Assembly (NCBI GenBank): GCA_020054355.1
Contig: JAGVLI010000625.1
Coordinates: 1-5,930 of the forward strand
From: Planctomycetales bacterium
GTDB taxonomy: Bacteria; Planctomycetota; Planctomycetia; Gemmatales; Gemmataceae
DNA: 5,930 nt
Direction of reading: 5' to 3'
The first letter of the stretch is position 1, and each line of letters opens with the position of its first letter. The position numbers and the translations under genes were made by a program. The notes below the pieces were generated by a model. It saw only the letters and a program-made list of their open reading frames with translations. It ran no database searches and was not told the origin of the DNA. Positions 1 through 5,930 of the stretch are shown in pieces.

Positions 1-1
1 C

Positions 2-1303
2 GGCACCACCAGCATCATCAATGGCGCCGGCGACGATACCGTCAGCTTCGGCGCGGGCGCCACCACGGCGGTCAGTCTGCGGAGCGTCGCCATCGTCGGC
101 GGCGACGGCGACAACACGGTCACTTTCCTCGGCAGCAACAATTTCGTCACCGGCAACCTGTCGGTGGCCAACACCGTCGGCAATGATACCTTCAACGTCT
201 CCGACACGGCCGCGATTTTCAGCGTCACCGGCAAGCTGACCATCAAGAACGGCATTGGCAACGGCACCACGGCGATCGACGCCGCCGGCATCAACAGCGT
301 CGGCAGCACGCTCAGCATCACCAACCTGACGGGCAATGACGCGGCCACCTTCGGGCAAGGCACCGGCGGCATTGTGAACTTCCGCAGCGTGGTCATCAAC
401 AACGGCGTGGGCGAGGGCGACACCACCTTCAACGGGGCCGTGCGCACCATCACGGGCAACCTCACCGTCATCAACGGCGACAGCACTAATGGCCAGACGA
501 ATGCCTTCGCCGTCAACACCACCAACGGCTTGTTCACCGTGACCGGGGCCATGACGCTGCGCAACGGCAACGGCAACGCCACCGCCGTCACGCTCGCCGC
601 CACCACCAGCAAAACCACCATCGGCGGCCCGCTGACCATCGTCAACGGCCGGGGCGCCGATACGTTGACCATCGGCGGCACCGACGCCAACCTGGGCAGC
701 GTGACCATCAACAACGGACTCGATGAAGTCGGCATCACCAATACCGCTACCTTCGGCGCTGCCAGCAACACGATTCGCGGCAACCTCTCGATCACCAACG
801 GCGACGGCAACGATACCGTCAATTTCAACTTTCTGGCCGACGTGCTGGGCAGCGTGACCCTCAACATGGGCAACGGCAACGACAGCTTCCTGCTCGACAC
901 GGGCAGTATTTCCAGTGTCGCGGGCAACCTGACGGTGCGGACGCTGGACGGCAATGACTCCGTGGCCTTCGACCGGGCCACCGTGGGCGGCAGGACCCTG
1001 GTGGACACCGGCAACGGCGACGACCTGGTGATCGCCGAGGACAATACGATCTTCAATGGCCCAGTCACGTTCTTGACCGGCGCGGGCAACGACGTCATCA
1101 GCATCGAGACCGGCCTGGCGCCGCTGGCACCGCTCACGCCCGCCAACGTCGACAACGCACCGACGTACTTCTTCCGGGCCGTGACCATCAACGCCGGTTC
1201 CGGCGACGACACCTTGACCATCGGCCTCGTCGGCGATGCCAACGACCGGGGCATCTTCGCCGTGGCACCGGTGCGGTTCGACGGCGGCCTGGGGCTGGAC
1301 ACC
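2..1303 (+). repeat. About 17 degenerate repeats of ~25 residues (~75 bp) within the solenoid gene
   Basis: The glycine turn recurs at window residues near 8, 34, 59, 84, 110, 135, 159, 189, 216, 239, 267, 290, 315, 337, 360, 399 and 428. Most gaps are 22-30 residues. Well-preserved turns include NGAGDD, NGDGND, MGNGND, TGNGDD, TGAGND and AGSGDD; others are worn, for example NGDSTNG and NGLDEV. Each turn is usually preceded by a strand such as LTIxN or VTIxN. At DNA level the copies have diverged, apart from short recurring words such as ggcaacctg and accatcaac. This suggests old duplication under selection on the fold and not recent expansion. The regular period implies one solenoid coil per repeat. 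Confidence 0.8.
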
Positions 1304-1396
1304 ATCAACTACCTGCCCGCTCCGGCCGCCGGCAATCGCTTCAACATCTTCCCGGCGGGCAACCCGCTGCTGGCCGGTTGGGAATTGATCCAGTAA
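2..1396 (+). CDS. Beta-solenoid repeat protein, C-terminal part (5' end outside window)
   Basis: The frame is open from the first bases to the TAA at 1394-1396, giving 464 residues with no start in the window. A GTG at 164 could be read as a start, but the same repeat pattern runs unbroken upstream of it, so the gene begins left of the window. The protein is rich in Asn, Gly, Thr, Asp and Val, with almost no Cys or Lys. It consists of units that alternate short beta-strands (such as GNLTV, SVTIN) with turns of the form G-x-G-N/D-D. This predicts a parallel beta-helix or beta-solenoid, typical of secreted or surface adhesin-like proteins. The turns resemble single RTX calcium-binding half-motifs, but tandem nonapeptide blocks are absent. 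The tail (about residues 430-464, ending GWELIQ) breaks the pattern and may be a cap. I see no sorting signal or C-terminal membrane segment. The exact function is unknown; a structural or adhesive role is inferred. Confidence 0.85.
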   Translation, partial: GTTSIINGAGDDTVSFGAGATTAVSLRSVAIVGGDGDNTVTFLGSNNFVTGNLSVANTVGNDTFNVSDTAAIFSVTGKLTIKNGIGNGTTAIDAAGINSVGSTLSITNLTGNDAATFGQGTGGIVNFRSVVINNGVGEGDTTFNGAVRTITGNLTVINGDSTNGQTNAFAVNTTNGLFTVTGAMTLRNGNGNATAVTLAATTSKTTIGGPLTIVNGRGADTLTIGGTDANLGSVTINNGLDEVGITNTATFGAASNTIRGNLSITNGDGNDTVNFNFLADVLGSVTLNMGNGNDSFLLDTGSISSVAGNLTVRTLDGNDSVAFDRATVGGRTLVDTGNGDDLVIAEDNTIFNGPVTFLTGAGNDVISIETGLAPLAPLTPANVDNAPTYFFRAVTINAGSGDDTLTIGLVGDANDRGIFAVAPVRFDGGLGLDTINYLPAPAAGNRFNIFPAGNPLLAGWELIQ

Positions 1397-1427
1397 CGCC
1401 GGGTCTGGGATTTGCGAATCGTGACGC

Positions 1428-1471
1428 TGCAATGGAAACGGCGGGCTGAAAAGCCCGCCGTTTCCATTGCA
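1428..1471. terminator. Perfect 20-bp inverted repeat with GAAA loop between convergent genes
   Basis: Positions 1428-1447 pair without mismatch with 1452-1471, leaving only GAAA at 1448-1451 as loop. On the + strand this is a GNRA-type tetraloop on a very stable stem whose upper part is GC-rich (CGGCGGGCT). It lies 31 bases after the stop of the solenoid gene and 22 bases beyond the stop of the propeller gene, so it could end transcription from both sides. Neither side has a U-rich tract, so it is not a textbook intrinsic terminator. A U-less terminator or a 3'-end stabilising hairpin is the best reading. A dispersed genomic repeat is possible and cannot be excluded from a single copy. Confidence 0.65.
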
Positions 1472-1493
1472 ATGTCCATACGGAGCGCCGCTG

Positions 1494-3602
1494 TCACTCC
1501 ACCAGATCGTTCAGCGTGTAATAGGCTTCCGGATGGAGCACCGGATCGCCCTCGCCCGACTTGACCCCCTCCAGGCGCAGCTCGTAGACCCGGCCCTTGC
1601 GGAGGTTGTTCACCGCTAACGATACCTTTTTCTTGTCGTCGGACACCTTCACCGCTTCCACCTTCTCGGCGCGGCGGTCCACCTCGGGCGAGCCGTAGGT
1701 GGCGAAGTAGTTGTAGGTGAACGATACCAGGTTGTAGGCCGATAGCTTGTCCACGGTGGCGGCGTCCAGGGGTTTGGTGAAGGTCAAGTCGAAGCCGTCC
1801 TTGGTCAGCTTCATGGTCTGAATCTCGAAGGGCAATGTGCCGGTGTAGACCAGCCGTTGCAGGCCGTAGGGCTTGCCGCCGCGCGAACCCCAGCCGCGAT
1901 TGGTCATGCCGACGTAGAGGCTGCCGTCCGGGCCGAAGACCATGCGGTTGATGCCGCACTCGAAGCCGCTGCGGAACGGGAACGCTGCTCCTTGAAACCG
2001 GCCGTGTACTTTCTGCAGATCGACGCGCAGGATGTTCGCATTGGTCTGATCGCCGACGAGACATTGCCCGGCGAACGGCCCAAATTTGCCGGCGGTGGTG
2101 TCCCAGATCGGTTCGCTCTGCGACTGGCCCATGCGGCCATAGGGGAACTGGATGCACGGTTTGGTGAAGGGCACTTCTCCCGCGATGCCCGTAGCGCCCT
2201 TCTGACCGTCGAAGAGCATGCCGCTGGGATACTTGGCCGGAAACTTACCGGCGAACGGCGATTCGGGCACCCAGCGCAGGCCGACCGGATGGCCGTACCA
2301 TTCGCCTTGGCGGATGTTGTGCATCTTGCCGGTGGCCACCCATTCGCCCTGGTTGTCGCAATAGAACAAGTCGCCGTCCGGGCTGAAGTTCACGCCGTTG
2401 GGCGAACGCAGGCCGCATGCATAGGGAATCAACTCGCCCTTGGGCGTGACCTTCACGCACCAGCCGCGATACGGTGCTTTCGCCGGGTTGCCGCCGCCGA
2501 AGCCGACGTTCAGCGTGATGAAAAAGTTGCCCTGCTTGTCGCGCGCCGGGCCGAAGGCGTACTCGTGATAGTCGCCGGAGCAGCCCCACTTGTCGCAGAC
2601 GGTGACGAATTCCTCGACCCAATCGTCGCCGTCCTTGTCGATGAGCTTCGTGAGTTCGGGCCGCTGGACGACGTAGAGGTCCTTGCCATCGACGTGCAGG
2701 CCGAGCGCTTCGTGCATTCCGGAGGCGAAGAGCTTGAACTTGATCTCCGCCGGATCGTCGGCGTGGGGATTGGTAATCAACCAGACTTCGCCGCGCCGGG
2801 TACAGGCCAGCAGCTTGCCGTCCGGGCGGAAGGCCAGGCCGCCCGCTTCCATGACGCAGTCCTTGGGCAACGGCAGCGTGACGATCTTGTAGTGAACGTC
2901 TTCCGGCGTGCCCTTCGGCGCCTTGCCCTTGTCTTTCTGCACGTTCGCCGTGGGAAAATCCTTGTCGAGCTGCTTGCCGAACTTGGTTGCCAGCTCCGTG
3001 GGCAAGTTGGGCCGCAGGTAAAGTTCCCAGCCGCCGACGCCGTTGCAGACCTTGATGAGCAGCTTGTTCTGTCCCACGCGAACGCGCAGGGTGGCGCTGT
3101 CCTGGTCCGGCGCGGCGGGGCGATACTCGTTGACCGTCAGCACCTGCTTGCCGTTGAGCCAGACGGTGAGCGTGTCGTCGCTGCCAAAGGAAACGGGGAG
3201 GTCGAAGGCCAGCTTGCTCTCGAATTCGTGGTAGAGATAGACGCAGGCGTCGTTGTTTTGCTTGTCGAAGCGGGCGAGGTTGTTCATCGCCCCGAGCTTG
3301 AAATCGCTGAATTCCTTCCAGGCCACTTCTTTCTTGCCCTTGCCGGGATAGGTCTTCTTCAGGTCGATTTCCTTTTCCGGCGGGTAGACCGTGTCGTAGC
3401 CGACCTTCTCGGCATTGTCGAAGGGGCCGATGTAGTGCCATTTGCCTTCGAGGGTTGCCATGCCGGCGGATTTGAACAGAGCGAGAACGGTGGCCTCGCG
3501 AGTAGCCTTCTTCTCGTAGGCCGGCTGATTCTGGGCGATCAGCGAGGAAGCGATGGCCAGCGTGCCTGCGAACAGGGTGGATAGGACAAAGAAGCGTCGC
3601 AT
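1494..3602 (-). CDS. Secreted sorbosone dehydrogenase-like beta-propeller protein with N-terminal jelly-roll-like domain
   Basis: Complete, 702 residues, ATG at 3600-3602 and TGA at 1494-1496. The start is supported by a GGAG ribosome site and a signal peptide directly after it (MRR, then a hydrophobic stretch, likely cut near residue 23 after SLIA). Residues about 50-200 look like a beta-sandwich or galactose-binding-like domain (WHYIGPFDN near 55-63, VWLNGKQV near 147-154, NKLLIKV near 179-185). Residues about 236-590 look like a six-bladed propeller of the sorbosone/soluble glucose dehydrogenase type: MHEALGLHV near 296-304, QRPELTKLIDKDGDDW at 313-328 with an acidic, possibly calcium-binding loop, GDYHEYAFGP near 343-352, RSPNGVNFSPDGDLF at 399-413 and NRMVFGPDGSLYVG at 552-565. 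Residues about 590-702 form a beta-rich domain ending in AYYTLNDL, a tail seen in Planctomycetes/Verrucomicrobia relatives. It has no CxxCH motif. PQQ or sugar dependence is inferred from the family only. It probably partners with the cytochrome encoded just upstream. Confidence 0.88.
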   Translation of the reverse strand: MRRFFVLSTLFAGTLAIASSLIAQNQPAYEKKATREATVLALFKSAGMATLEGKWHYIGPFDNAEKVGYDTVYPPEKEIDLKKTYPGKGKKEVAWKEFSDFKLGAMNNLARFDKQNNDACVYLYHEFESKLAFDLPVSFGSDDTLTVWLNGKQVLTVNEYRPAAPDQDSATLRVRVGQNKLLIKVCNGVGGWELYLRPNLPTELATKFGKQLDKDFPTANVQKDKGKAPKGTPEDVHYKIVTLPLPKDCVMEAGGLAFRPDGKLLACTRRGEVWLITNPHADDPAEIKFKLFASGMHEALGLHVDGKDLYVVQRPELTKLIDKDGDDWVEEFVTVCDKWGCSGDYHEYAFGPARDKQGNFFITLNVGFGGGNPAKAPYRGWCVKVTPKGELIPYACGLRSPNGVNFSPDGDLFYCDNQGEWVATGKMHNIRQGEWYGHPVGLRWVPESPFAGKFPAKYPSGMLFDGQKGATGIAGEVPFTKPCIQFPYGRMGQSQSEPIWDTTAGKFGPFAGQCLVGDQTNANILRVDLQKVHGRFQGAAFPFRSGFECGINRMVFGPDGSLYVGMTNRGWGSRGGKPYGLQRLVYTGTLPFEIQTMKLTKDGFDLTFTKPLDAATVDKLSAYNLVSFTYNYFATYGSPEVDRRAEKVEAVKVSDDKKKVSLAVNNLRKGRVYELRLEGVKSGEGDPVLHPEAYYTLNDLVE
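3534..3602 (-). other. Signal peptide region of the propeller protein
   Basis: Residues 1-23 show the classic order: positive N-end (MRR), hydrophobic core (FFVLSTLFAGTLAIA) and small residues before a probable signal peptidase I cut after SLIA. There is no cysteine at the cut, so it is not a lipoprotein, and no twin-arginine motif with the usual following residues. Export by Sec to the periplasm or beyond is expected. The cut position is estimated by eye. Confidence 0.75.
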
Positions 3603-3610
3603 CGAGCTAT

Positions 3611-3615
3611 TCTCC
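3611..3615 (-). promoter_or_regulatory. Ribosome binding site of the propeller gene
   Basis: On the minus strand the sequence reads GGAGA, with the GGAG core nine bases before the ATG at 3602. This normal Shine-Dalgarno site supports the chosen start and shows that the gene can be translated independently of the upstream cytochrome gene. Confidence 0.65.
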
Positions 3616-3621
3616 GTTTAG

Positions 3622-3649
3622 GAATCGGGAATCATGGCTTCCCTGATTC
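3622..3649 (-). other. Bulged 10-bp hairpin in the gap between cytochrome and propeller genes
   Basis: GAATC plus GGGAA (3622-3631) pairs with TTCCC (3639-3643) and GATTC (3645-3649), with one bulged base at 3644 and a seven-base loop. In the minus-strand mRNA it would stand just upstream of the propeller gene's ribosome site. There is no U-tract after it. It may be an mRNA processing or stability element, or a partial terminator that sets the ratio of the two proteins. The role is inferred; the pairing is seen directly. Confidence 0.4.
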
Positions 3650-3652
3650 ATC

Positions 3653-3668
3653 GTTTCGCGCGGGAAAC
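3653..3668 (-). other. Short inverted repeat right after the cytochrome stop codon
   Basis: GTTTC (3653-3657) pairs with GAAAC (3664-3668) around a six-base GC-rich loop. It begins six bases after the cytochrome stop codon on the minus strand. A five-bp stem is weak and may arise by chance. It is noted because it stands in tandem with the longer hairpin in the same 72-base gap. Confidence 0.2.
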
Positions 3669-3674
3669 TTGCAC

Positions 3675-4550
3675 TTACTTCGACGAAACCAACTCCTTTA
3701 GCAGATTCGCATCCGCCCGATAGGGCGACCAAACGTTGACGGTGAGCTGCACGTTCCCCGGCTGGTCGGCGGAGGGCAGGCGCAGCAGCGCCTGCCAGGT
3801 GTTACCCTGCTTTTGCAGCAGCCAGATTGTGCCCTTGGGCGCTGCCGGCACGCCAAGCAAAACCAGCCGTTCGCCCTGCGGCAACAGCAGGAGGCGGTCC
3901 GCCGGCACTTCCAGGCGGGCCGTCTTCAGGTCCAGCGGCTTTTCATCGCCGGTCGCGTCGAGGGATTTCGGCTCGCCGGTGGTTTCGCCGGCGAACAGCC
4001 AGGGGGCTTTCTTCGCCGGCACGCCGAGCGTGAAACGCCGGGCAATGCCGACCGCCACCGGATTGCGCAAGGGTTCCAGCTTTTCGCTGACTTCGAGCGG
4101 TTCTTTCTCGCCGGCTGCCACCGTGTAGCGGAAGGTCACGGCACCCGCCGGATCGCTGCCGTAGCCGCGAAACTCCAGTTGTTTCACTCCGGAGAAGACC
4201 TTGCTGTCCGGCAGCGTGCCGCCATAAGCGGGGTCTTTCGCCTGGGCGGCGAAGTCGGGCGGCTCGTTGGAATCGTGCAGCGCCCAGGGTTGTCCCGCCG
4301 GGCCAGTCCAGAAGCGCGGACCGAGCACCTTGACCGGCGTGCCGCCGCGATTGTCCCAGATCGGCGCCACGTCGAGGAAGTTGCCCGACCAGGCGAAGCT
4401 CAGCCGACAGGTGTTGGCATCGAAGGCGGTGTTGACGCCGTTGGGAAAACCGACCGCAATGGTGCGCGGGCCGGCATCGGGCATGAAGCAACGCAGGATG
4501 ACCGTTTTGTCCGTGACCGGCAATATGCGCCCCTTGATGTTCGGCTCCAG
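3675..4550 (-). other. Heme-free C-terminal domain of the cytochrome
   Basis: This codes for about the last 290 residues, starting near LEPNIKG. Notable stretches are MPDAGPRTIAVGFPNGVN, then LSFAWSGNFLDVAPIWDNRGG, then a mostly beta-strand tail. I recall similar AWxGxFLD and RGG patterns in Planctomycetes and Verrucomicrobia proteins that also carry cytochrome domains, but I cannot name a family. It may bind a ligand or carbohydrate, or may dock the propeller protein; both are guesses. Confidence 0.5.
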
Positions 4551-5930
4551 TCCCGCAGGCAAGGGCAGCGTCGGGCCGAGCGACAGGTAAGCCCACATCG
4601 CCTCGGCTTGGCCGTGAGCGTTGCCATCGAGGACGGTGTTCAGCAGCGTCTTGCCGTCGGGAAAGACGGTCGGCATGCGGGTGCCCGGTTGCATGCGCTG
4701 GGCTTCCGATAGCCAGCGCAGATACCAGTCGTAGCGAACCCGCTGATTCATCAGGGCCAGGTCCGGGCCGCGCGTGCCGGTATTGGGGATGCCCGCCAGG
4801 TCGTGGCAGGAAGCGCAGCCGAAGGCGTTCTTGCCGACCAGATGCCGGCCAGCTTCAATCGTCTTGGCACTCAGTGGGGCCTTGTGCGGGGCATCGTCCG
4901 GATCGGTGCCGTCCAGGTAAGCGAGCGCTTCGGGCAGGAAGCCGACGTGGCTCTCGCCGAATTGCGGCATACGCAGCGCCATCCACGGTCGGGCGCGGCC
5001 CTTTTGCAGCAGCACTTGCTTCATCCAGGCGGTGCGCAGCTTGTGGCCGATGCCAGTCAGCGGCGGGGGCATCACGGCTTCGGCGTTTTCCGCCTTCTCG
5101 TAGCGGCGCAGGTCCTCGGTCATCTCGGGCGTCAGGCCGCCCTTCCCATTGCGCTGATGACAGGCGAAACAGTTGAAGCGATGCAACGTCACCCGCGCGG
5201 CGAAGGTCGGCGCGGGTGAACCAGCGCCCCGTGTGCCTTCCTGCAAGAACGCACGCAGCACCTTGCGATCCGCTTCGTTCAGCGAGAATTGCGGAGCAGC
5301 GCCGCGTTGCTTCGCTTCATCCGCGAGACAGCCGGCGGTCAGGTTCTTGCCGCTCTTCAGCGCGTCGAACGAAGTCTTGGTTCCCACGGTCGGCAGAGCC
5401 TTGCCGCCGACCGCGACGTTATGGCAATTGGTGCAGCCGCGCGTCGTCAGCGCCAGCTTGCCCACCTCGACCCACTGAGCGTCGGGCTGTAAATCGCGGA
5501 ACTTCACGATGTCGTTGTAAGCGGGATCGAGCTTGACCAGCACCTCGGACGGCTTGATCTTTTCCGGGGCGGCAGGGGCCTCGGTCTTGATCTTCTCGTC
5601 CCGTGTTTCGCACAGGTAGCGGGCGATGTCGGTCGCGTCCTTGGCTTCGAGCAGCATGTTCGGCATCCGTCCGCTCGGATCGGTGGCGTGCGGATTCATC
5701 AGGAAAACAGCCAAACTGTCGGGGGTGGTCTTGCTGCCCAGCGCGCCGAGTGGAATGTTCTGCCCGATCGGCAGCCCAGTCGGCGATTGCTTGGCATCGA
5801 GCTTGTCGGATTGATGGCAAGCGGTGCAACCAATGCTGCCAAAGAGCTGTTGCCCGGCCTTGATGCTGGCGGGCAGCGTCTTCGGGTCCGGCGGCTTGGG
5901 CGCGGGCTTGGCCGGGCCGGTCAGCGTCGC
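3675..5930 (-). CDS. Tetraheme c-type cytochrome with large C-terminal beta-rich domain (5' end outside window)
   Basis: The frame is open from the right edge to the TAA at 3675-3677, giving 751 residues in the window with no true start. Four CxxCH heme c attachment motifs are visible, numbered from the edge: CTACH at 35-39 (5814-5828), CTNCH at 166-170 (5421-5435), CFACH at 254-258 (5157-5171) and CASCH at 372-376 (4803-4817). Likely axial methionines follow in RMP motifs at Met89 (GRMPNM), Met321 (LRMPQF) and Met419 (TRMPTVF), serving hemes 1, 3 and 4. Heme 2 has none. A Pro/Lys/Ala-rich linker (residues about 5-20) precedes heme 1, which suggests another domain beyond the edge. Residues about 460-751 carry no heme motif and look beta-rich. 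Heme c attachment requires export, so the protein acts in the periplasm or outside. The gene is upstream of the propeller gene on the same strand, 72 bases away, probably in one operon. Electron transfer for the propeller partner is inferred. Confidence 0.9.
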   Translation of the reverse strand, partial: ATLTGPAKPAPKPPDPKTLPASIKAGQQLFGSIGCTACHQSDKLDAKQSPTGLPIGQNIPLGALGSKTTPDSLAVFLMNPHATDPSGRMPNMLLEAKDATDIARYLCETRDEKIKTEAPAAPEKIKPSEVLVKLDPAYNDIVKFRDLQPDAQWVEVGKLALTTRGCTNCHNVAVGGKALPTVGTKTSFDALKSGKNLTAGCLADEAKQRGAAPQFSLNEADRKVLRAFLQEGTRGAGSPAPTFAARVTLHRFNCFACHQRNGKGGLTPEMTEDLRRYEKAENAEAVMPPPLTGIGHKLRTAWMKQVLLQKGRARPWMALRMPQFGESHVGFLPEALAYLDGTDPDDAPHKAPLSAKTIEAGRHLVGKNAFGCASCHDLAGIPNTGTRGPDLALMNQRVRYDWYLRWLSEAQRMQPGTRMPTVFPDGKTLLNTVLDGNAHGQAEAMWAYLSLGPTLPLPAGLEPNIKGRILPVTDKTVILRCFMPDAGPRTIAVGFPNGVNTAFDANTCRLSFAWSGNFLDVAPIWDNRGGTPVKVLGPRFWTGPAGQPWALHDSNEPPDFAAQAKDPAYGGTLPDSKVFSGVKQLEFRGYGSDPAGAVTFRYTVAAGEKEPLEVSEKLEPLRNPVAVGIARRFTLGVPAKKAPWLFAGETTGEPKSLDATGDEKPLDLKTARLEVPADRLLLLPQGERLVLLGVPAAPKGTIWLLQKQGNTWQALLRLPSADQPGNVQLTVNVWSPYRADANLLKELVSSK

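Noticed and set aside
164..166. GTG as the start of the solenoid gene
   Set aside because: The repeat pattern continues in frame upstream to position 2 with no stop, so this is an internal Val codon.
2..1303. CRISPR-like or tandem DNA repeat array
   Set aside because: Spacing is protein-like (~75 bp), the copies are diverged at DNA level and always in frame, with no identical direct repeats separated by unique spacers.
1309..2157. A 282-codon minus-strand frame overlapping the hairpin and both gene ends
   Set aside because: It runs out of frame through the propeller gene, through the inverted repeat and into the 3' end of the solenoid gene. The product is Arg/Pro/Ser-rich and domain-free.
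2499..2598. A possible heme site in the propeller protein around VCDKWGCSGDYH
   Set aside because: The cysteines are five residues apart and the His is five residues after the second Cys, so it does not fit CxxCH. The GDYHEYAFG part belongs to the propeller pattern.
2245..3441. A 398-codon minus-strand frame inside the propeller gene
   Set aside because: Same strand but shifted frame; Arg/Gln/Leu-rich low-complexity product typical of GC-rich frame shadows.
1857..3584. A 575-codon open frame on the + strand opposite the propeller gene
   Set aside because: Its product is a compositionally skewed Ala/Val/Arg/Asp-rich chain with no recognisable domain. It mirrors a strongly supported gene on the other strand, and long antisense frames are common in GC-rich DNA.
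3813..4712. A 299-codon open frame on the + strand opposite the cytochrome gene
   Set aside because: Arg/Gly/Gln/Ala-rich shadow without domain signatures, fully opposite a gene with four heme motifs.

Overview
The window looks like a piece of a GC-rich Planctomycetes chromosome, probably Gemmatales/Gemmataceae. That placement rests on protein style, not on a database match. Two signs support it: a very long Asn/Gly/Thr-rich beta-solenoid protein, and a secreted 'sorbosone dehydrogenase-like' beta-propeller next to a multiheme c-type cytochrome, a pairing typical of the Planctomycetes-Verrucomicrobia group. There are no tRNA or rRNA genes, insertion sequences, CRISPR arrays or phage genes. 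About 97% of the bases are coding.

Layout. Positions 2-1396 (+) hold the 3' end of a large surface or secreted repeat protein, open at the left edge. About 17 units with a period near 25 residues are visible, most carrying a Gly-x-Gly-Asn/Asp-Asp turn. The 97-base gap at 1397-1493 separates this gene from a convergent gene pair. It contains a perfect 20-bp inverted repeat closed by a GAAA tetraloop, the best terminator candidate here. Positions 1494-3602 (-) encode a complete 702-residue exported protein: signal peptide, jelly-roll-like domain, propeller and C-terminal beta domain. A 72-base gap at 3603-3674 contains two small inverted repeats and the Shine-Dalgarno site of the propeller gene. 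Positions 3675-5930 (-) encode the last 751 residues of a c-type cytochrome with four CxxCH heme motifs and a roughly 300-residue heme-free C-terminal domain. Its start lies beyond the right edge.

How the genes may work together. The cytochrome gene is upstream of the propeller gene on the same strand, 72 bases apart, so they are probably co-transcribed. The propeller protein has no CxxCH motif of its own. The simple reading is a periplasmic or surface two-part oxidoreductase: the propeller may bind or oxidise a sugar-like substrate and the tetraheme partner may carry electrons away. Substrate and cofactor cannot be read from the sequence. The solenoid gene is convergent and seems unrelated in function.

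The most interesting points are that heme and propeller modules are on separate polypeptides, that heme site 2 has no candidate methionine ligand, that the cytochrome has a large unassigned C-terminal domain, and that the convergent genes share a nearly perfect hairpin. I see no clear sign of a wholly new system.
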